Below are positions 46,283 through 56,714 of a stretch of 64,000 nucleotides of DNA, one piece after another. How positions within the stretch are numbered: the stretch's first letter is position 1; every line of letters starts with the position of its first letter. The position numbers were made by a program, and so were the translations under genes. The DNA comes from Psychrobacter sp. AH5. Its GTDB lineage: Bacteria; Pseudomonadota; Gammaproteobacteria; Pseudomonadales; Moraxellaceae. The notes under the pieces are model-generated. The model had not been told where the DNA came from. It saw only the letters and a program-made list of their open reading frames with translations, and ran no database searches. The stretch lies in assembly GCF_040371085.1 (NCBI RefSeq), contig NZ_JAMBMT010000001.1:1302001-1366000 (forward strand). Direction: 5' to 3'.

Positions 46283-48265
46283 ATGCTAAAACCAAACCTC
46301 GCTGCTGAGCAAAAAAACAATAATAAAACCACTGTAAAGGCGGCTATGTTGTTAATGAGTAGCAGCTTCTTGCTCTCCATCTGCGCTCATGCCGCGCCGC
46401 TAAGCATTTCTAATCCAACTGCTAATGACACTACCGTCAATAATGCTGTTGTCAATAACACCTCTATCAATACGAGCGCTATTAATTTAGCGATTATGAC
46501 TCAGACGCCAACGCTAGTATCTGAGACCCAGCGCATTACGGTTGCTAATTCTAATCGCTTAAACTCTTTAGCAAAACCCCCTATCCTCACCAATGCCGAT
46601 ACCACCAAAGCTGAGCAAGCTATTTATTCTAACGATGCCATCGTTCATCCGCTATGGGCCAAGAATGGTATGGTCGCAAGCCAAGAGGCGCTAGCATCGA
46701 ATATTGGTCTGCAAATCCTCAAAGACGGCGGCAATGCCGTTGATGCGGCGGTTGCCGTTGGCTTCGCTCTAGCGGTGACTTTGCCGCGTGCCGGCAATAT
46801 CGGCGGCGGCGGTTTTATGATGATTTATGATGCCAAGCAAGACAAAACCATCGCGCTTGACTACCGCGAAAAAGCGCCGAGTAGCGCCACCCGTGATATG
46901 TACTTAGGTGCTGATGGCGAAGCGGTGAGCGACCTATCGCGCTATCATGGCCTCGCCGTTGGCGTACCTGGCACCGTAGCAGGATTGCTCAAAGCGTTGG
47001 AGGATCATGGCACCATGACGCGCGAGCAAGTGCTGGCACCCGCGATTTCGCTTGCCACTGATGGTATCGAGGTTACCGCAGGTTTGTCTGAATCGTTAGA
47101 TGCTTTAAAAGATCGTATGCAAAAGTGGCCAAGTACCAAAAAGATATTCTTTAAGGCCGATGGTAGCAGCTATCAGCCCGGTGAGCGTTTACGGCAGCCT
47201 GAGCTTGCGCAGTCCTTACAACTGATAGCCGATAAAGGCGCTGATGGGTTTTATAAAGGCGAGACGGCAGCTAAATTGGTCAAGGCGGTCAATGACGCTG
47301 GCGGTAATATGAGCTTACAAGACTTGGCTAATTATGAAGCGATTGCACGCCAGCCGGTTAAAGGCAATTATCGTGGTTACGAGATTGTCTCTATGCCGCC
47401 GCCGTCCTCGGGCGGTATTCATATTGTGCAAATTTTGAATATCTTAGAAGGTTATCCGCTAAAAGACTATGGTCAAAATAGCGCGCAAACCATTCACTTA
47501 ATGAGCGAGGCTATGCAATTGGCTTATGCCGATCGCGCCGAATATTTGGGTGATGCCGACTTTATCGATGTGCCAACTAGCGGACTGACCGCGCAAGCTT
47601 ATGCCAATAAATTACGCAATCTCATCGATCCTAACAAGGCCACACCAGCCGCTACCGTCAAAGCCAATAATCCGCTGCCCTTTGAGAGCGATCAAACCAC
47701 CCACTTCTCTATCGTTGATAAAGCTGGCAATGCAGTAGCCAATACTTATACGCTAAACTTCTCTTATGGCACCGGTCTGGTCGCTGAAGGCACGGGGATA
47801 CTGCTCAATAATGAGATGGATGATTTCTCAGCCAAACCTGGCACCCCCAATGCTTATGGCCTCATCGGCGGTGATGCCAATAGCGTTGAGGCTAATAAAC
47901 GCCCGCTGTCTTCAATGAGTCCAACTTTGGTGTTCAAGGACAGTAAGCCTTATATCGTCACCGGTAGCCCGGGCGGCAGCCGTATTATTACCACGGTGAC
48001 GCAAATTATCTCAAACGTCATTGACCACGATATGAATATCGCTGAGGCGACTCATGCGCCGCGTATCCATGACCAATGGCTGCCCGATGAGATACGCGTT
48101 GAAAAAGCCCTCAATATCGATACGGTCAAAAAGCTTGAATCCATGGGTCATAAAGTCAGCCCAAAAGAGGCGATGGGCTCGACGCAGTCTATTATGCTCA
48201 CACCAAACGGCATTTATGGCGCGTCCGATCCGCGTATTGTCGATGCGGCAGTGGTTGGCTATTAA
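46283..48265 (+). CDS. ggt: Gamma-glutamyltransferase
   Basis: 660-residue N-terminal nucleophile hydrolase, made as a precursor that cleaves itself before the catalytic Thr. That residue is T472 in SDQTTHFSIVD, and GSPGGSRIITTV supports the oxyanion site. It transfers or hydrolyses the gamma-glutamyl group of glutathione in the periplasm. A signal peptide lies at about 17-38 (AAMLLMSSSFLLSICAHAA). Between it and the catalytic domain is an Asn/Thr-rich linker of about 70 residues, longer than in E. coli Ggt. AAAAGGA precedes the ATG. The glc genes follow after 53 bases but belong to a different function. Confidence 0.93.
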   Translation: MLKPNLAAEQKNNNKTTVKAAMLLMSSSFLLSICAHAAPLSISNPTANDTTVNNAVVNNTSINTSAINLAIMTQTPTLVSETQRITVANSNRLNSLAKPPILTNADTTKAEQAIYSNDAIVHPLWAKNGMVASQEALASNIGLQILKDGGNAVDAAVAVGFALAVTLPRAGNIGGGGFMMIYDAKQDKTIALDYREKAPSSATRDMYLGADGEAVSDLSRYHGLAVGVPGTVAGLLKALEDHGTMTREQVLAPAISLATDGIEVTAGLSESLDALKDRMQKWPSTKKIFFKADGSSYQPGERLRQPELAQSLQLIADKGADGFYKGETAAKLVKAVNDAGGNMSLQDLANYEAIARQPVKGNYRGYEIVSMPPPSSGGIHIVQILNILEGYPLKDYGQNSAQTIHLMSEAMQLAYADRAEYLGDADFIDVPTSGLTAQAYANKLRNLIDPNKATPAATVKANNPLPFESDQTTHFSIVDKAGNAVANTYTLNFSYGTGLVAEGTGILLNNEMDDFSAKPGTPNAYGLIGGDANSVEANKRPLSSMSPTLVFKDSKPYIVTGSPGGSRIITTVTQIISNVIDHDMNIAEATHAPRIHDQWLPDEIRVEKALNIDTVKKLESMGHKVSPKEAMGSTQSIMLTPNGIYGASDPRIVDAAVVGY

Positions 48266-48318
48266 GTTATGTATTGAATAAACAATGAGAGTCTATTCAT
48301 TTAGCTAAGGAGAGCGGT

Positions 48319-49800
48319 GTGATTGAAAACAAAAGACTTGATAAGGCGGCGCTGGTGACTATGTTTCGCGCCTTTATCGAGCCTGAATATGTGATCAGTG
48401 ATGAAGAAACCCAAAAACCTTTTGAGTGTGATGGCTTGTCTGTGTATTGTGATATGCCGCTGCTAGTGGTGTTGCCAAATACCGTTGAGCAGGTACAAGA
48501 AGTCATGCGTATCTGCCATCGTTATCAGATTCCAGTAGTAGCTCGCGGCGCTGGCACTGGCCTTTGCGCTGGAGCCATGCCCAATCCTGATGGCGTGTTA
48601 TTAGTCCTGTCGCGCTTTAAACATATCCTTGATATAAATCCTTTAGCGCGTACAGCGCGTTTGCAGCCTGGCGTGCGTAACTTAGCCATTAGCGAGGCGG
48701 CGGCTGTACATGGCTTGTATTATGGCCCCGATCCCTCCTCGCAGATTGCTTGTACCATAGGCGGCAACGTCGCTGAAAACTCCGGCGGTGTACACTGCCT
48801 CAAATACGGGCTGACCACTCATAACTTATTAAAAGTCGAGATGGTAACCGTCGAAGGAGAGCTGATCAGTATTGGTAGCGAGGGGCTTGATAGTAACGGT
48901 ATTGATCTGATGGCCTTGATAACGGGGTCTGAGGGATTGTTAGGGGTGGTCACTGAGGTGATGGTGAAATTACTCCCTAGTCCCGAAAAAGCGCAAGTTA
49001 TTATGGCAGGGTTTGATAACGTTCAGACCGCAGGGGACGCTGTAGGCGCCATCATTGCCAAAGGCATTATCCCAGCAGGGCTTGAGATGATGGACAGCTA
49101 CGCCATTGTAGCGGCCGAAGCCTTTGCGCAAGCCGGTTATCCCACTGAGGCCAAAGCGCTGCTACTTTGTGAATTAGATGGCACGGCGGCTGAGGTGCAA
49201 GAGCAAATCGTCGAAGTTGAACGGCTTTTTGCCCAATTAGGCGCCACTTCAACTCGAGTCTCGCAAAGCGAGGCCGAGCGCGCTTTATTATGGAAAGGTC
49301 GTAAGTCGGCTTTTCCAGCAGTAGGCCGAATATCGCCAGATTATTATTGCATGGACGGCACTATTCCTCGCGGCCAGCTAGCGCATGTATTGACTGAGAT
49401 GCAAAAGCTCTCGGAGCATTATGACCTGCGGGTGGCTAATGTCTTTCATGCCGGAGACGGTAATTTGCATCCCCTGATTTTGTTTGATGCTAATAAGCCA
49501 GGTCAGCTTGAAAAGACTGAGGAATTTGGCGCTCGTATTTTAGAGCTTTGTGTCAAAGTGGGCGGCTGTATCACTGGTGAGCACGGCGTTGGTGTCGAAA
49601 AAATCCGTCAAATGACAGTACAGTTTAATGAGCAAGAGTTACGCCAATTTCATGCCATTAAGTTCGCTTTTGATGCTAATGGTACGCTCAATCCGGGTAA
49701 AGGTATTCCTGTGTTAAAGAACTGTCAAGAATACCGCTCGCTTGACAAGATAATGGACGATTCAGTGCGTCAGCCACTACAGCAGGGAGCACCCGCATGA
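48319..49800 (+). CDS. glcD: Glycolate oxidase subunit GlcD (FAD-linked)
   Basis: 493-residue flavoprotein subunit of the membrane-associated glycolate oxidase, which oxidises glycolate to glyoxylate. The FAD_binding_4 domain has VVARGAGTGLCAGAMPNPDG and GGNVAENSGGVHCLKYG; the C-terminal FAD-oxidase domain has HAGDGNLHPLILFD and GEHGVGVEK. GTG 48319 is the start, with AAGGAG upstream. It overlaps glcE by four bases. It is the first gene of glcDEF. No GlcC-type regulator is next to it. Confidence 0.93.
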   Translation: MIENKRLDKAALVTMFRAFIEPEYVISDEETQKPFECDGLSVYCDMPLLVVLPNTVEQVQEVMRICHRYQIPVVARGAGTGLCAGAMPNPDGVLLVLSRFKHILDINPLARTARLQPGVRNLAISEAAAVHGLYYGPDPSSQIACTIGGNVAENSGGVHCLKYGLTTHNLLKVEMVTVEGELISIGSEGLDSNGIDLMALITGSEGLLGVVTEVMVKLLPSPEKAQVIMAGFDNVQTAGDAVGAIIAKGIIPAGLEMMDSYAIVAAEAFAQAGYPTEAKALLLCELDGTAAEVQEQIVEVERLFAQLGATSTRVSQSEAERALLWKGRKSAFPAVGRISPDYYCMDGTIPRGQLAHVLTEMQKLSEHYDLRVANVFHAGDGNLHPLILFDANKPGQLEKTEEFGARILELCVKVGGCITGEHGVGVEKIRQMTVQFNEQELRQFHAIKFAFDANGTLNPGKGIPVLKNCQEYRSLDKIMDDSVRQPLQQGAPA

Positions 49801-50855
49801 AGGACATCAGTCATGAGCTAATCGAACAAGTCAAACAAGCAGGACTTGAGGGCAGAAAATTACAAATAGTGGGCGGTGGTAGCAAAGATTTTATGGGCCG
49901 CAAACCTACAGGCACTCCCCTTAATATGGCTGAGCATAGCGGTATTGTCAGTTATGAGCCAATTGAGCTGGTATTGAGCGCACGTGCTGGCACGCCGCTA
50001 ACCCAGATTAACGCTGCTTTGAGCGAGCATAATCAAAGGCTGGCTTTTGAGCCGCCGTTATTTGACGGTCAAGCCACCTTAGGCGGTACTTTAGCCTGTC
50101 ATTTGTCAGGGCCAGGACGTCCTTGGCATGGTTCGATAAGAGATCATGTCTTGGGTATACGCCTAATTAATGGCCGCGGCGAAGAGCTACGCTTTGGCGG
50201 TCAGGTAATGAAAAACGTCGCCGGCTACGATGTCTCAAGAATGCAGGCCGGAGCGATGGGGACTTTAGGCGTGATTAGCGAAGTCAGCCTAAAAGTCATG
50301 CCCAAACCAGCGGCTACCCTAACTCTTAGCTATGAAATGGAGGCGGCGCAGGCTATCCAAGAGATGAACCGTTTGGCAGGGCTTCCCAATCCTTTGACCG
50401 CCGCTTGTTGGTTTGAAGGTCAGCTTTATCTGCGTCTGAGCGGCGCGCGCAGTGCCGTTGATAGCACCGCCAAACAGTGGCAAGGTGTGGTCGTAGAAGA
50501 CTCAGAGACTCTATGGACACAGCTACGCGAGCAGCAGTTAGATTACTTTGCTACTCAAGCGCCTTTGTGGCGTTTCTCGGTAAATAGTAATGCAGAGCAC
50601 CTATTGCCAGATGAGAATTGGCTAATCGATTGGGGCGGCAGTCAACGCTGGCTGCGCGGCGATTTTGAACCCAAATCGCTAGAAGCTCTCGCTAATCGCA
50701 TGGGTGGTCAAGTCAGCCTTTATCGCGGCGGCGATCGATCACAAGAGGTGTTTCATACTCAGCCTCAGCCGCTACGTCAATTGCATCAACGGCTCAAACA
50801 TGCCTTTGATCCGCTAAATATCTTCAACCCCGGTCGCCTCTATAGCTGGATGTAG
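49797..50855 (+). CDS. glcE: Glycolate oxidase subunit GlcE
   Basis: 352-residue second flavin-type subunit. It keeps the GlcE FAD_binding_4 region (VGGGSKDFMGR, LGGTLACHLSGPGRPWHGS, MKNVAGYDVSRMQAGAMG) and a shorter C-terminal part ending FNPGRLYSWM. With GlcD and GlcF it forms the glycolate oxidase complex. ATG 49797 overlaps the glcD stop (ATGA), showing tight coupling. The length is normal for GlcE. Confidence 0.92.
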   Translation: MKDISHELIEQVKQAGLEGRKLQIVGGGSKDFMGRKPTGTPLNMAEHSGIVSYEPIELVLSARAGTPLTQINAALSEHNQRLAFEPPLFDGQATLGGTLACHLSGPGRPWHGSIRDHVLGIRLINGRGEELRFGGQVMKNVAGYDVSRMQAGAMGTLGVISEVSLKVMPKPAATLTLSYEMEAAQAIQEMNRLAGLPNPLTAACWFEGQLYLRLSGARSAVDSTAKQWQGVVVEDSETLWTQLREQQLDYFATQAPLWRFSVNSNAEHLLPDENWLIDWGGSQRWLRGDFEPKSLEALANRMGGQVSLYRGGDRSQEVFHTQPQPLRQLHQRLKHAFDPLNIFNPGRLYSWM

Positions 50856-50931
50856 TAATAGCTTTATAACCGCTATCTGCGCGTGATAGGTGATACCTGC
50901 ACGTGCCAGCTAAAAGCAATAGGAAAACCTT

Positions 50932-52143
50932 ATGCGTACCCAAATTAATGTAAAGTATCTGGATCATCCAGAGATTAAGGAAGCCGATTCTATCTTACGC
51001 AGCTGCGTACACTGCGGCTTTTGTAATGCCACCTGTCCCACTTATCAACAATTAGGCGATGAAAGAGATGGCCCACGTGGACGTATTTATCTAGTCAAGC
51101 AGCTACTTGAGACAGCAGAGATCAGCGAGAAATCCCAAACTCATTTAGATCGGTGCCTGACCTGTCGAAGCTGCGAAACCACTTGTCCCTCTGGTGTAAA
51201 ATACGGCCGCTTAGCTGAAATAGGCCGCGGCATCATGGAGGAGCAATTACCAAGACCATTGCAGCAAAGGATGCTACGCTGGTTATTACGCCATATCTTG
51301 CCCTATCCCAATCGCTTTGGACCTTTGTTACGCTTAGGCCAGATGTTTCGAGCGTTTTTGCCTAGAGATTTAAAGCAGCAAGTGCCACTCAAACAAGTTA
51401 AGCGTCCTTTGCCGTCTCAGCAGCACCCGCGGCGTATGCTAGTATTAGCCGGATGCGCGCAGCCCTCTGCTACTCCAAACACTAATATCGTAGCAGCTCG
51501 AGTGCTGGATAAACTAGGCGTTAGCTTATTTGCTGCTCCTGAAGCCGGATGCTGCGGAGCTGTCAGCTATCATATGCCCGCCCATGAAGAGGGGCTTATG
51601 TTCATGCGCCGCAACATTGATGCTTGGTGGCCGTATATCGAAGATGGCATAGAAGCTATTGTCATTAGCGCCTCAGGCTGTGGCTCAATGGTCAAGGAGT
51701 ACGGCGAAAAACTAAAACATGATCCTGCTTATGCCGTCAAGGCCAAGCGCATCAGCGAGCTGGCCTGTGATCTTGGTGAGGTATTGGTTAAGGAGGATCT
51801 CAGTCAGCTACAATTACAAGATAAACAGCGCAAAACAGCGGTACATTGTCCCTGCTCATTACAACATGCGCAAAAGCTTAGCGGTTTAGTTGAGCAGATT
51901 TTGCAGCAAGCGGGTGTTGAGCTTACGCCTACTAAAGATAAGCATTTATGCTGCGGCTCGGCTGGAACTTATTCCCTACTACAGCCTGAGCTTAGCCAGC
52001 AACTATTAACCAATAAGCTGGCGGACTTGACGATTGGTAATCCTGAGCAAATAGTGACCGCTAACATTGGTTGCCAGCTACACTTAGGTAGCCGATCAAG
52101 TGTACCGGTGAAACACTGGATTGAGTTATTGGATCCGCAGTAG
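50932..52143 (+). CDS. glcF: Glycolate oxidase iron-sulfur subunit GlcF
   Basis: 403-residue subunit carrying two [4Fe-4S] cluster motifs, CVHCGFCNATCPTY near residue 27 and CLTCRSCETTCPSG near residue 78, and two CCG domains (AGCCGAVSYH and CCGSAGTYSLL). It passes electrons from GlcD/GlcE to the respiratory chain. It starts 76 bases after glcE and closes the glcDEF unit. Lactate and glycerol-3-phosphate oxidases have similar subunits, but the D-E-F order supports glycolate. Confidence 0.93.
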   Translation: MRTQINVKYLDHPEIKEADSILRSCVHCGFCNATCPTYQQLGDERDGPRGRIYLVKQLLETAEISEKSQTHLDRCLTCRSCETTCPSGVKYGRLAEIGRGIMEEQLPRPLQQRMLRWLLRHILPYPNRFGPLLRLGQMFRAFLPRDLKQQVPLKQVKRPLPSQQHPRRMLVLAGCAQPSATPNTNIVAARVLDKLGVSLFAAPEAGCCGAVSYHMPAHEEGLMFMRRNIDAWWPYIEDGIEAIVISASGCGSMVKEYGEKLKHDPAYAVKAKRISELACDLGEVLVKEDLSQLQLQDKQRKTAVHCPCSLQHAQKLSGLVEQILQQAGVELTPTKDKHLCCGSAGTYSLLQPELSQQLLTNKLADLTIGNPEQIVTANIGCQLHLGSRSSVPVKHWIELLDPQ

Positions 52144-52503
52144 TCAAGCTAGCTTATTTAAGCTTTTATAAGCCCAAAGTAACCTCTTATTAGCTTAAAG
52201 AATTATTCTACTATGAACAGTCAGTCTTTATAGTAATTACATAAAGGCTGACGTTAGGTTAGTGACACATCAACACCTTTGACCTGTCTATTATTCTATT
52301 ATTCCTTGATAACTAATCTATAAGCCCTCCTTGAAAACATAGCCGTCAACGCCAAACAATGCTATCATTAACGGCTAGATTTGATACAGCCAAAGACTGT
52401 ATTTGGACAATTCTAGCGATTAACCCTCTCACCTTAAACGCTTGATAATAAATGATTTATTTTATATGGATTATTTATTATCAGTCATCAGCAAGAGCAC
52501 TCT
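52144..52503. other. Intergenic region between glcF and dnaE
   Basis: 360 bases. It holds a 12-bp hairpin described separately, a weaker GCTTAT/ATAAGC pair at 52152-52173, and must contain the dnaE promoter, which I could not place with confidence. No open reading frame or palindromic repeat copy is seen. Confidence 0.5.
52220..52252. other. Hairpin downstream of glcF
   Basis: GTCAGTCTTTAT (52220-52231) pairs with ATAAAGGCTGAC (52241-52252) over 12 positions with one G-U type pair and a 9-base loop. No T-run follows, so it is a weak terminator candidate or an RNA 3'-end structure. Confidence 0.5.
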
Positions 52504-55500
52504 ATGGCATTTGTACACCTCGGCATTCATAGCGAATATTCCATCACTGACTCTATCGTGCGTATCAAGCCGCTAATCAAAGCGGCGGCGGCGGATAATC
52601 AGCGCGCGCTTGCTTTGACTGACTTATCTAACCTTTATGCCACGGTGAAGTTTTATCGTGCCTGTCTAAATGCTGGCATCAAGCCGATTATCGGTAGCGA
52701 GATTATCATGGATAATGAAGACTCGCGCTTAGTGTTACTAGCGATGAATAATGAGGGCTATCAAAATGTCACTCGTATCGTCTCGCTTGGCTTTACCAAA
52801 GGCCGCGCAGATCCGGCCAATCATGGCACCCCTATTGTGAGTCGTAGCGATATCCTAGAGCATGCCGCTGGCGTGTTAGTACTATTTACCGAAAAATCTG
52901 ACGTTGGCCAAGCGCTAGTCGGCTCTATGCCAGAGCGCGCTGATGAATTGATTACTGAATGGCAAGACAAGTTTGCCGATCGCTTGTACTTCGCGGTCAA
53001 GCGCACCAATCGCAGCGGTGAAGACGCGTTTATTGCCGCCGCTATTCATGCCGGCGCTAAGCACCATATTCCTTTGGTAGCTCATAACGATGTGCGCTTT
53101 TTGCAGCAAGAGGATTTTGATGCGCACGAAGCTCGCGTTTGTATTGCTGGCTCTTATGTCTTAGCTGATGCCAATCGTCCGCGCCATTACTCTGAGGAGC
53201 AATATCTAAAAACCCAAGCACAGATGGCAGCGCTATTTGCTGATATTCCACAAGTCGTTGATAACACTATGCGCTTGGCAACGCGCTGTAACGTCACTTT
53301 GACGCTTGGCATTAACGTGCTGCCAGAGTTTCCTGTACCTGAAGGCGAGACCATTGAGTCGTTTTTTCGCGCAGAATCACAGCGCGGTCTGACGCAGCGT
53401 TTAGACAAGCTGTTTCCTGTCGATAAACGCGGCGCTAATTGGCCAACTATTCAGCAAAAGTATGATGAGCGCTTGGAGTACGAGTTAGAAGTTATCCTAT
53501 CGATGGGTTTCCCCGGTTACTTCTTGATCGTTATGGACTTTATCCGCTGGGCCAAGGCCAATGGCGTACCAGTTGGTCCTGGTCGGGGTTCTGGTGCTGG
53601 CTCTTTGGTCGCTTATGCGCTCAATATTACCGATCTCGATCCTATTCATTATGATCTACTTTTTGAGCGCTTCTTAAACCCTGAGCGGGTATCCATGCCT
53701 GACTTTGATATTGACTTTTGTATCGAGGGCCGCGATAGAGTGATTGATTATGTCGCGCAAACTTATGGCCGTGAGGCGGTCTCGCAAATCATCACCTTTG
53801 GTACTATGGCAGCAAAGGCGGTGGTGCGCGATGTGGCGCGAGTACAAAGCAAATCTTACTTTTTAGCCAATAAAATCTCTAAGCTTATTCCAAAGACGCC
53901 TGGCATTACCCTTAGCCAAGCGCTAGAGCAAGAGCCGCAGCTCAAAGACCTCATCTCCAACCCTGATAATATGGATTATGAAGACGCCATTGAGATCTGG
54001 GAGATGGCGATCAAATTAGAAGGCGTTTGTCGTAACGTGGGCAAACACGCAGGTGGAGTGTTAATCGCTCCCCATAAAATTACTGATTTTAGCGCGATTT
54101 ATTGTGATGATGAAGGTCACCGCGTCAGTCAATTCGATAAGGACGATGTCGAAGATGTGGGCCTGGTGAAGTTTGACTTTTTGGGTTTGCGTAACTTAAC
54201 GGTCATCGATGCTGCGGTCAAAAACATTAACGAGCGCCGCGCGCGTGAAGGCAAAGAGGCCTTGGTCTTAGAAGACTTACCGCTAGATGACAGCAAAGCC
54301 TATAAACTACTGCAAGATGCCAAGACCACCGCGGTGTTTCAGTTAGAGAGTATGGGTATGAAAAAATACCTAGCCAAACTGCAACCCACCAACATCGAAG
54401 ACGTCATCGCGATGTGCGCGCTTTATCGCCCCGGCCCACTCGATGCAGGTATGGTGGAGATGTATATCGACCGTAAGCATGGCCGCGAGGAAGTCATCTA
54501 CGATCATCCCAACCTTGAGCCGATCCTTGAGAACACCAATGGCGTTATCGTCTATCAAGAACAAGTAATGCAAATCTCGCAGGTGATGGCCGGTTATAGC
54601 CTTGGCGGCGCGGATATGCTACGCCGAGCTATGGGTAAAAAGAAACCGGAGGAGATGGCTAAGCAGCGTGATATTTTTGTCACTGGAGCCACTGCGCAAG
54701 GCATTGATGAAGTCACCTCAGGCGGGGTATTTGACTTGATGGAGAAGTTTGCTGGTTACGGTTTTAACCGCTCGCATTCTGCCGCCTACGGGGTTTTGGC
54801 TTATCAGACCGCTTATCTTAAGCAATATTATCCAAGCGAATTTATGGCAGCGGTCTTAACCTCAGATATGAACAACACCGACAACGTAGTGTTCTTTATC
54901 AATGATTGCCGTGAGAATTTTAATTTAACGGTGGTCAACCCTTCGGTTAATAAAAGCGAATGGCATTTTGTTGCCGATACTCCAACCAATATCATTTACG
55001 GCCTAGGCGCGATCAAAGGCGTCGGTGAAGGCGCGGTTGAGTCTATTGTGGAGGCGCGCCGCACGGGTGGCCCATTTAAAGATTTATACGACTTTTGTCG
55101 CCGCGTCGATATCAAAAAAGTCAATAAGCGTACCTTAGAAGCTTTAGTTAGCGCTGGCTGCTTTGATGATTTTGCTGCCACTTTGCGTCCTGATTTGCCT
55201 AGTGATGAGGCCTATGAGATACGCGGTGCATTGATGAGCCAATTACCAAGTGCGGTACAAGCGGCTGAGCAAGATCGCCAAAATCGTGAGATTGGCATGA
55301 TGGACTTGTTTGGTGAGATGGATGGCGTGGTTGCCGCGCCGCCGCTGGTAATGACCTCTGAGCTGATTTGGGGAGATAAGCATCGCCTAAAAGCAGAAAA
55401 AAACACCTTAGGTTTGTATCTCACCGGCCATCCTATCAATGAGTATTTAGATGAATTAAAGCATTATACTTCAGGGGCAAGACTCAATAAGCTGACTGAT

Positions 55501-56193
55501 ACCGGCTATAACGGTAGCTGCTATTTTGCTGGTCTCATTATCGACATCGCTAACTTTGGTAATCGTAATGTCATTATGCTCGATGATGGTACTTCACGCT
55601 TGGAGGTTAGCTGTTATGCGGAGCGCTTTAACCGCGTCAAAGAGCAGCTAAAGGTCGATGAAGTCGTGATTATAAAAGGTAGTATTCGTGAGCGCGAAGG
55701 TCGCCTCTTTGCCCGTCTAGATAACGCCATGACTATAATCGATGCGCGTCTGCGTTGGCTCAAAAAGATCAGTATCAAGATTCATAATGAAGATCTTAAA
55801 CTACTAGCGCGTCTGCAACCTTTATTAAAATCAGCACAAGCCGATATCATTCCAGCGCCCAGACTGTCTCATTATAGCGAGGATGACGAGCAAAACGACT
55901 CTGCGCAAAACTATTATGATAGTGCGATGGGCGGCAGCTTGTATGATGAGGATGGCAATGATCTTATGGCTTTAGAGAGTCATAATGGTTTTGAGAGTCA
56001 AGAGGATCATTTCACTCAAAATGATAGCGTGCTCAATGATAATTGTACCCCGCTTGGCTTAGCTATTTATGCCGATTACGGTATTGCCAATGTTGCCCTG
56101 TCAGAGCATTGGCGCGTTTATCCTAATGATGATAATCTACAGCAATTAAAAACAATAATTAGTGAAGAGGATTTGCACTTTCACTACAGCTAG
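52504..56193 (+). CDS. dnaE: DNA polymerase III alpha subunit
   Basis: 1229-residue replicative polymerase of the DnaE1 type. The N-terminal PHP domain starts MAFVHLGIHSEYSITDS; the polymerase core includes GPGRGSGAGSLVAYAL and MPDFDIDFC with catalytic aspartates, and YRPGPLDAGMVEMYIDRKHG. A helix-hairpin-helix region is near GAIKGVGEGAV and an OB-fold follows (YFAGLIIDIANFGNRNVIML). The C-terminal tail contains an acidic stretch (about 1125-1185) that is less conserved and longer than in E. coli. Length is typical overall. Essential gene, transcribed separately from glcDEF. Confidence 0.96.
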   Translation: MAFVHLGIHSEYSITDSIVRIKPLIKAAAADNQRALALTDLSNLYATVKFYRACLNAGIKPIIGSEIIMDNEDSRLVLLAMNNEGYQNVTRIVSLGFTKGRADPANHGTPIVSRSDILEHAAGVLVLFTEKSDVGQALVGSMPERADELITEWQDKFADRLYFAVKRTNRSGEDAFIAAAIHAGAKHHIPLVAHNDVRFLQQEDFDAHEARVCIAGSYVLADANRPRHYSEEQYLKTQAQMAALFADIPQVVDNTMRLATRCNVTLTLGINVLPEFPVPEGETIESFFRAESQRGLTQRLDKLFPVDKRGANWPTIQQKYDERLEYELEVILSMGFPGYFLIVMDFIRWAKANGVPVGPGRGSGAGSLVAYALNITDLDPIHYDLLFERFLNPERVSMPDFDIDFCIEGRDRVIDYVAQTYGREAVSQIITFGTMAAKAVVRDVARVQSKSYFLANKISKLIPKTPGITLSQALEQEPQLKDLISNPDNMDYEDAIEIWEMAIKLEGVCRNVGKHAGGVLIAPHKITDFSAIYCDDEGHRVSQFDKDDVEDVGLVKFDFLGLRNLTVIDAAVKNINERRAREGKEALVLEDLPLDDSKAYKLLQDAKTTAVFQLESMGMKKYLAKLQPTNIEDVIAMCALYRPGPLDAGMVEMYIDRKHGREEVIYDHPNLEPILENTNGVIVYQEQVMQISQVMAGYSLGGADMLRRAMGKKKPEEMAKQRDIFVTGATAQGIDEVTSGGVFDLMEKFAGYGFNRSHSAAYGVLAYQTAYLKQYYPSEFMAAVLTSDMNNTDNVVFFINDCRENFNLTVVNPSVNKSEWHFVADTPTNIIYGLGAIKGVGEGAVESIVEARRTGGPFKDLYDFCRRVDIKKVNKRTLEALVSAGCFDDFAATLRPDLPSDEAYEIRGALMSQLPSAVQAAEQDRQNREIGMMDLFGEMDGVVAAPPLVMTSELIWGDKHRLKAEKNTLGLYLTGHPINEYLDELKHYTSGARLNKLTDTGYNGSCYFAGLIIDIANFGNRNVIMLDDGTSRLEVSCYAERFNRVKEQLKVDEVVIIKGSIREREGRLFARLDNAMTIIDARLRWLKKISIKIHNEDLKLLARLQPLLKSAQADIIPAPRLSHYSEDDEQNDSAQNYYDSAMGGSLYDEDGNDLMALESHNGFESQEDHFTQNDSVLNDNCTPLGLAIYADYGIANVALSEHWRVYPNDDNLQQLKTIISEEDLHFHYS

Positions 56194-56286
56194 CATTGTG
56201 TTTATAGGTTATATATAACTCTCTTTCGATGCTTTATACTTGGGCAGCTTGCCTTTAACAAGCATCCTACCCCTATTGGATTTTTT

Positions 56287-56706
56287 ATGATGACTAATGC
56301 TGAATATAAAAATTTTGATAACCTTGGCGACAACCTTAGTCGTTTTACTACCGATAATAATGACGATATCTCCATCATAGACGAGGCACAGTTTGAAGAG
56401 ATGCGCGAGTTGTTAGAAGAGGATTTTGCTGATTTATTGCAGACTTTTATTGACGATAGCAAGCAGCGTATTGTGATGATGAAAGCTGCGCAAGCTAATA
56501 ACGATAATGCTAATGGCTTTGAGTTTTCTCATGCTCTAAAAGGCGCTAGCGCTACTCTAGGAGCAACGCAGTTAGTAGTGCTTAGTGAACAGCTCGAGGA
56601 GGCTTGCCGTATGCAAGAGGTTGGTGAACAAAACCACCTTATTGAGCAGATATCAATAGCGCTACAAAAGGTTGAAAAAGAGATTAACCAGCGTCTAGAG
56701 CTATAA
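56287..56706 (+). CDS. Hpt-domain protein
   Basis: 139-residue protein with a histidine phosphotransfer domain in the C-terminal two thirds; the phosphorylated His is probably H82 in FEFSHALKGASATLGA. The N-terminal 30 residues are acidic and Asn-rich without a known domain. Hpt proteins relay phosphate between a hybrid kinase and response regulators. No histidine kinase or response regulator is adjacent, so the partner is elsewhere. It sits between dnaE and trmJ on the same strand, two bases before the trmJ open frame. Confidence 0.85.
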   Translation: MMTNAEYKNFDNLGDNLSRFTTDNNDDISIIDEAQFEEMRELLEEDFADLLQTFIDDSKQRIVMMKAAQANNDNANGFEFSHALKGASATLGATQLVVLSEQLEEACRMQEVGEQNHLIEQISIALQKVEKEINQRLEL

Positions 56707-56714
56707 GAGTGATA

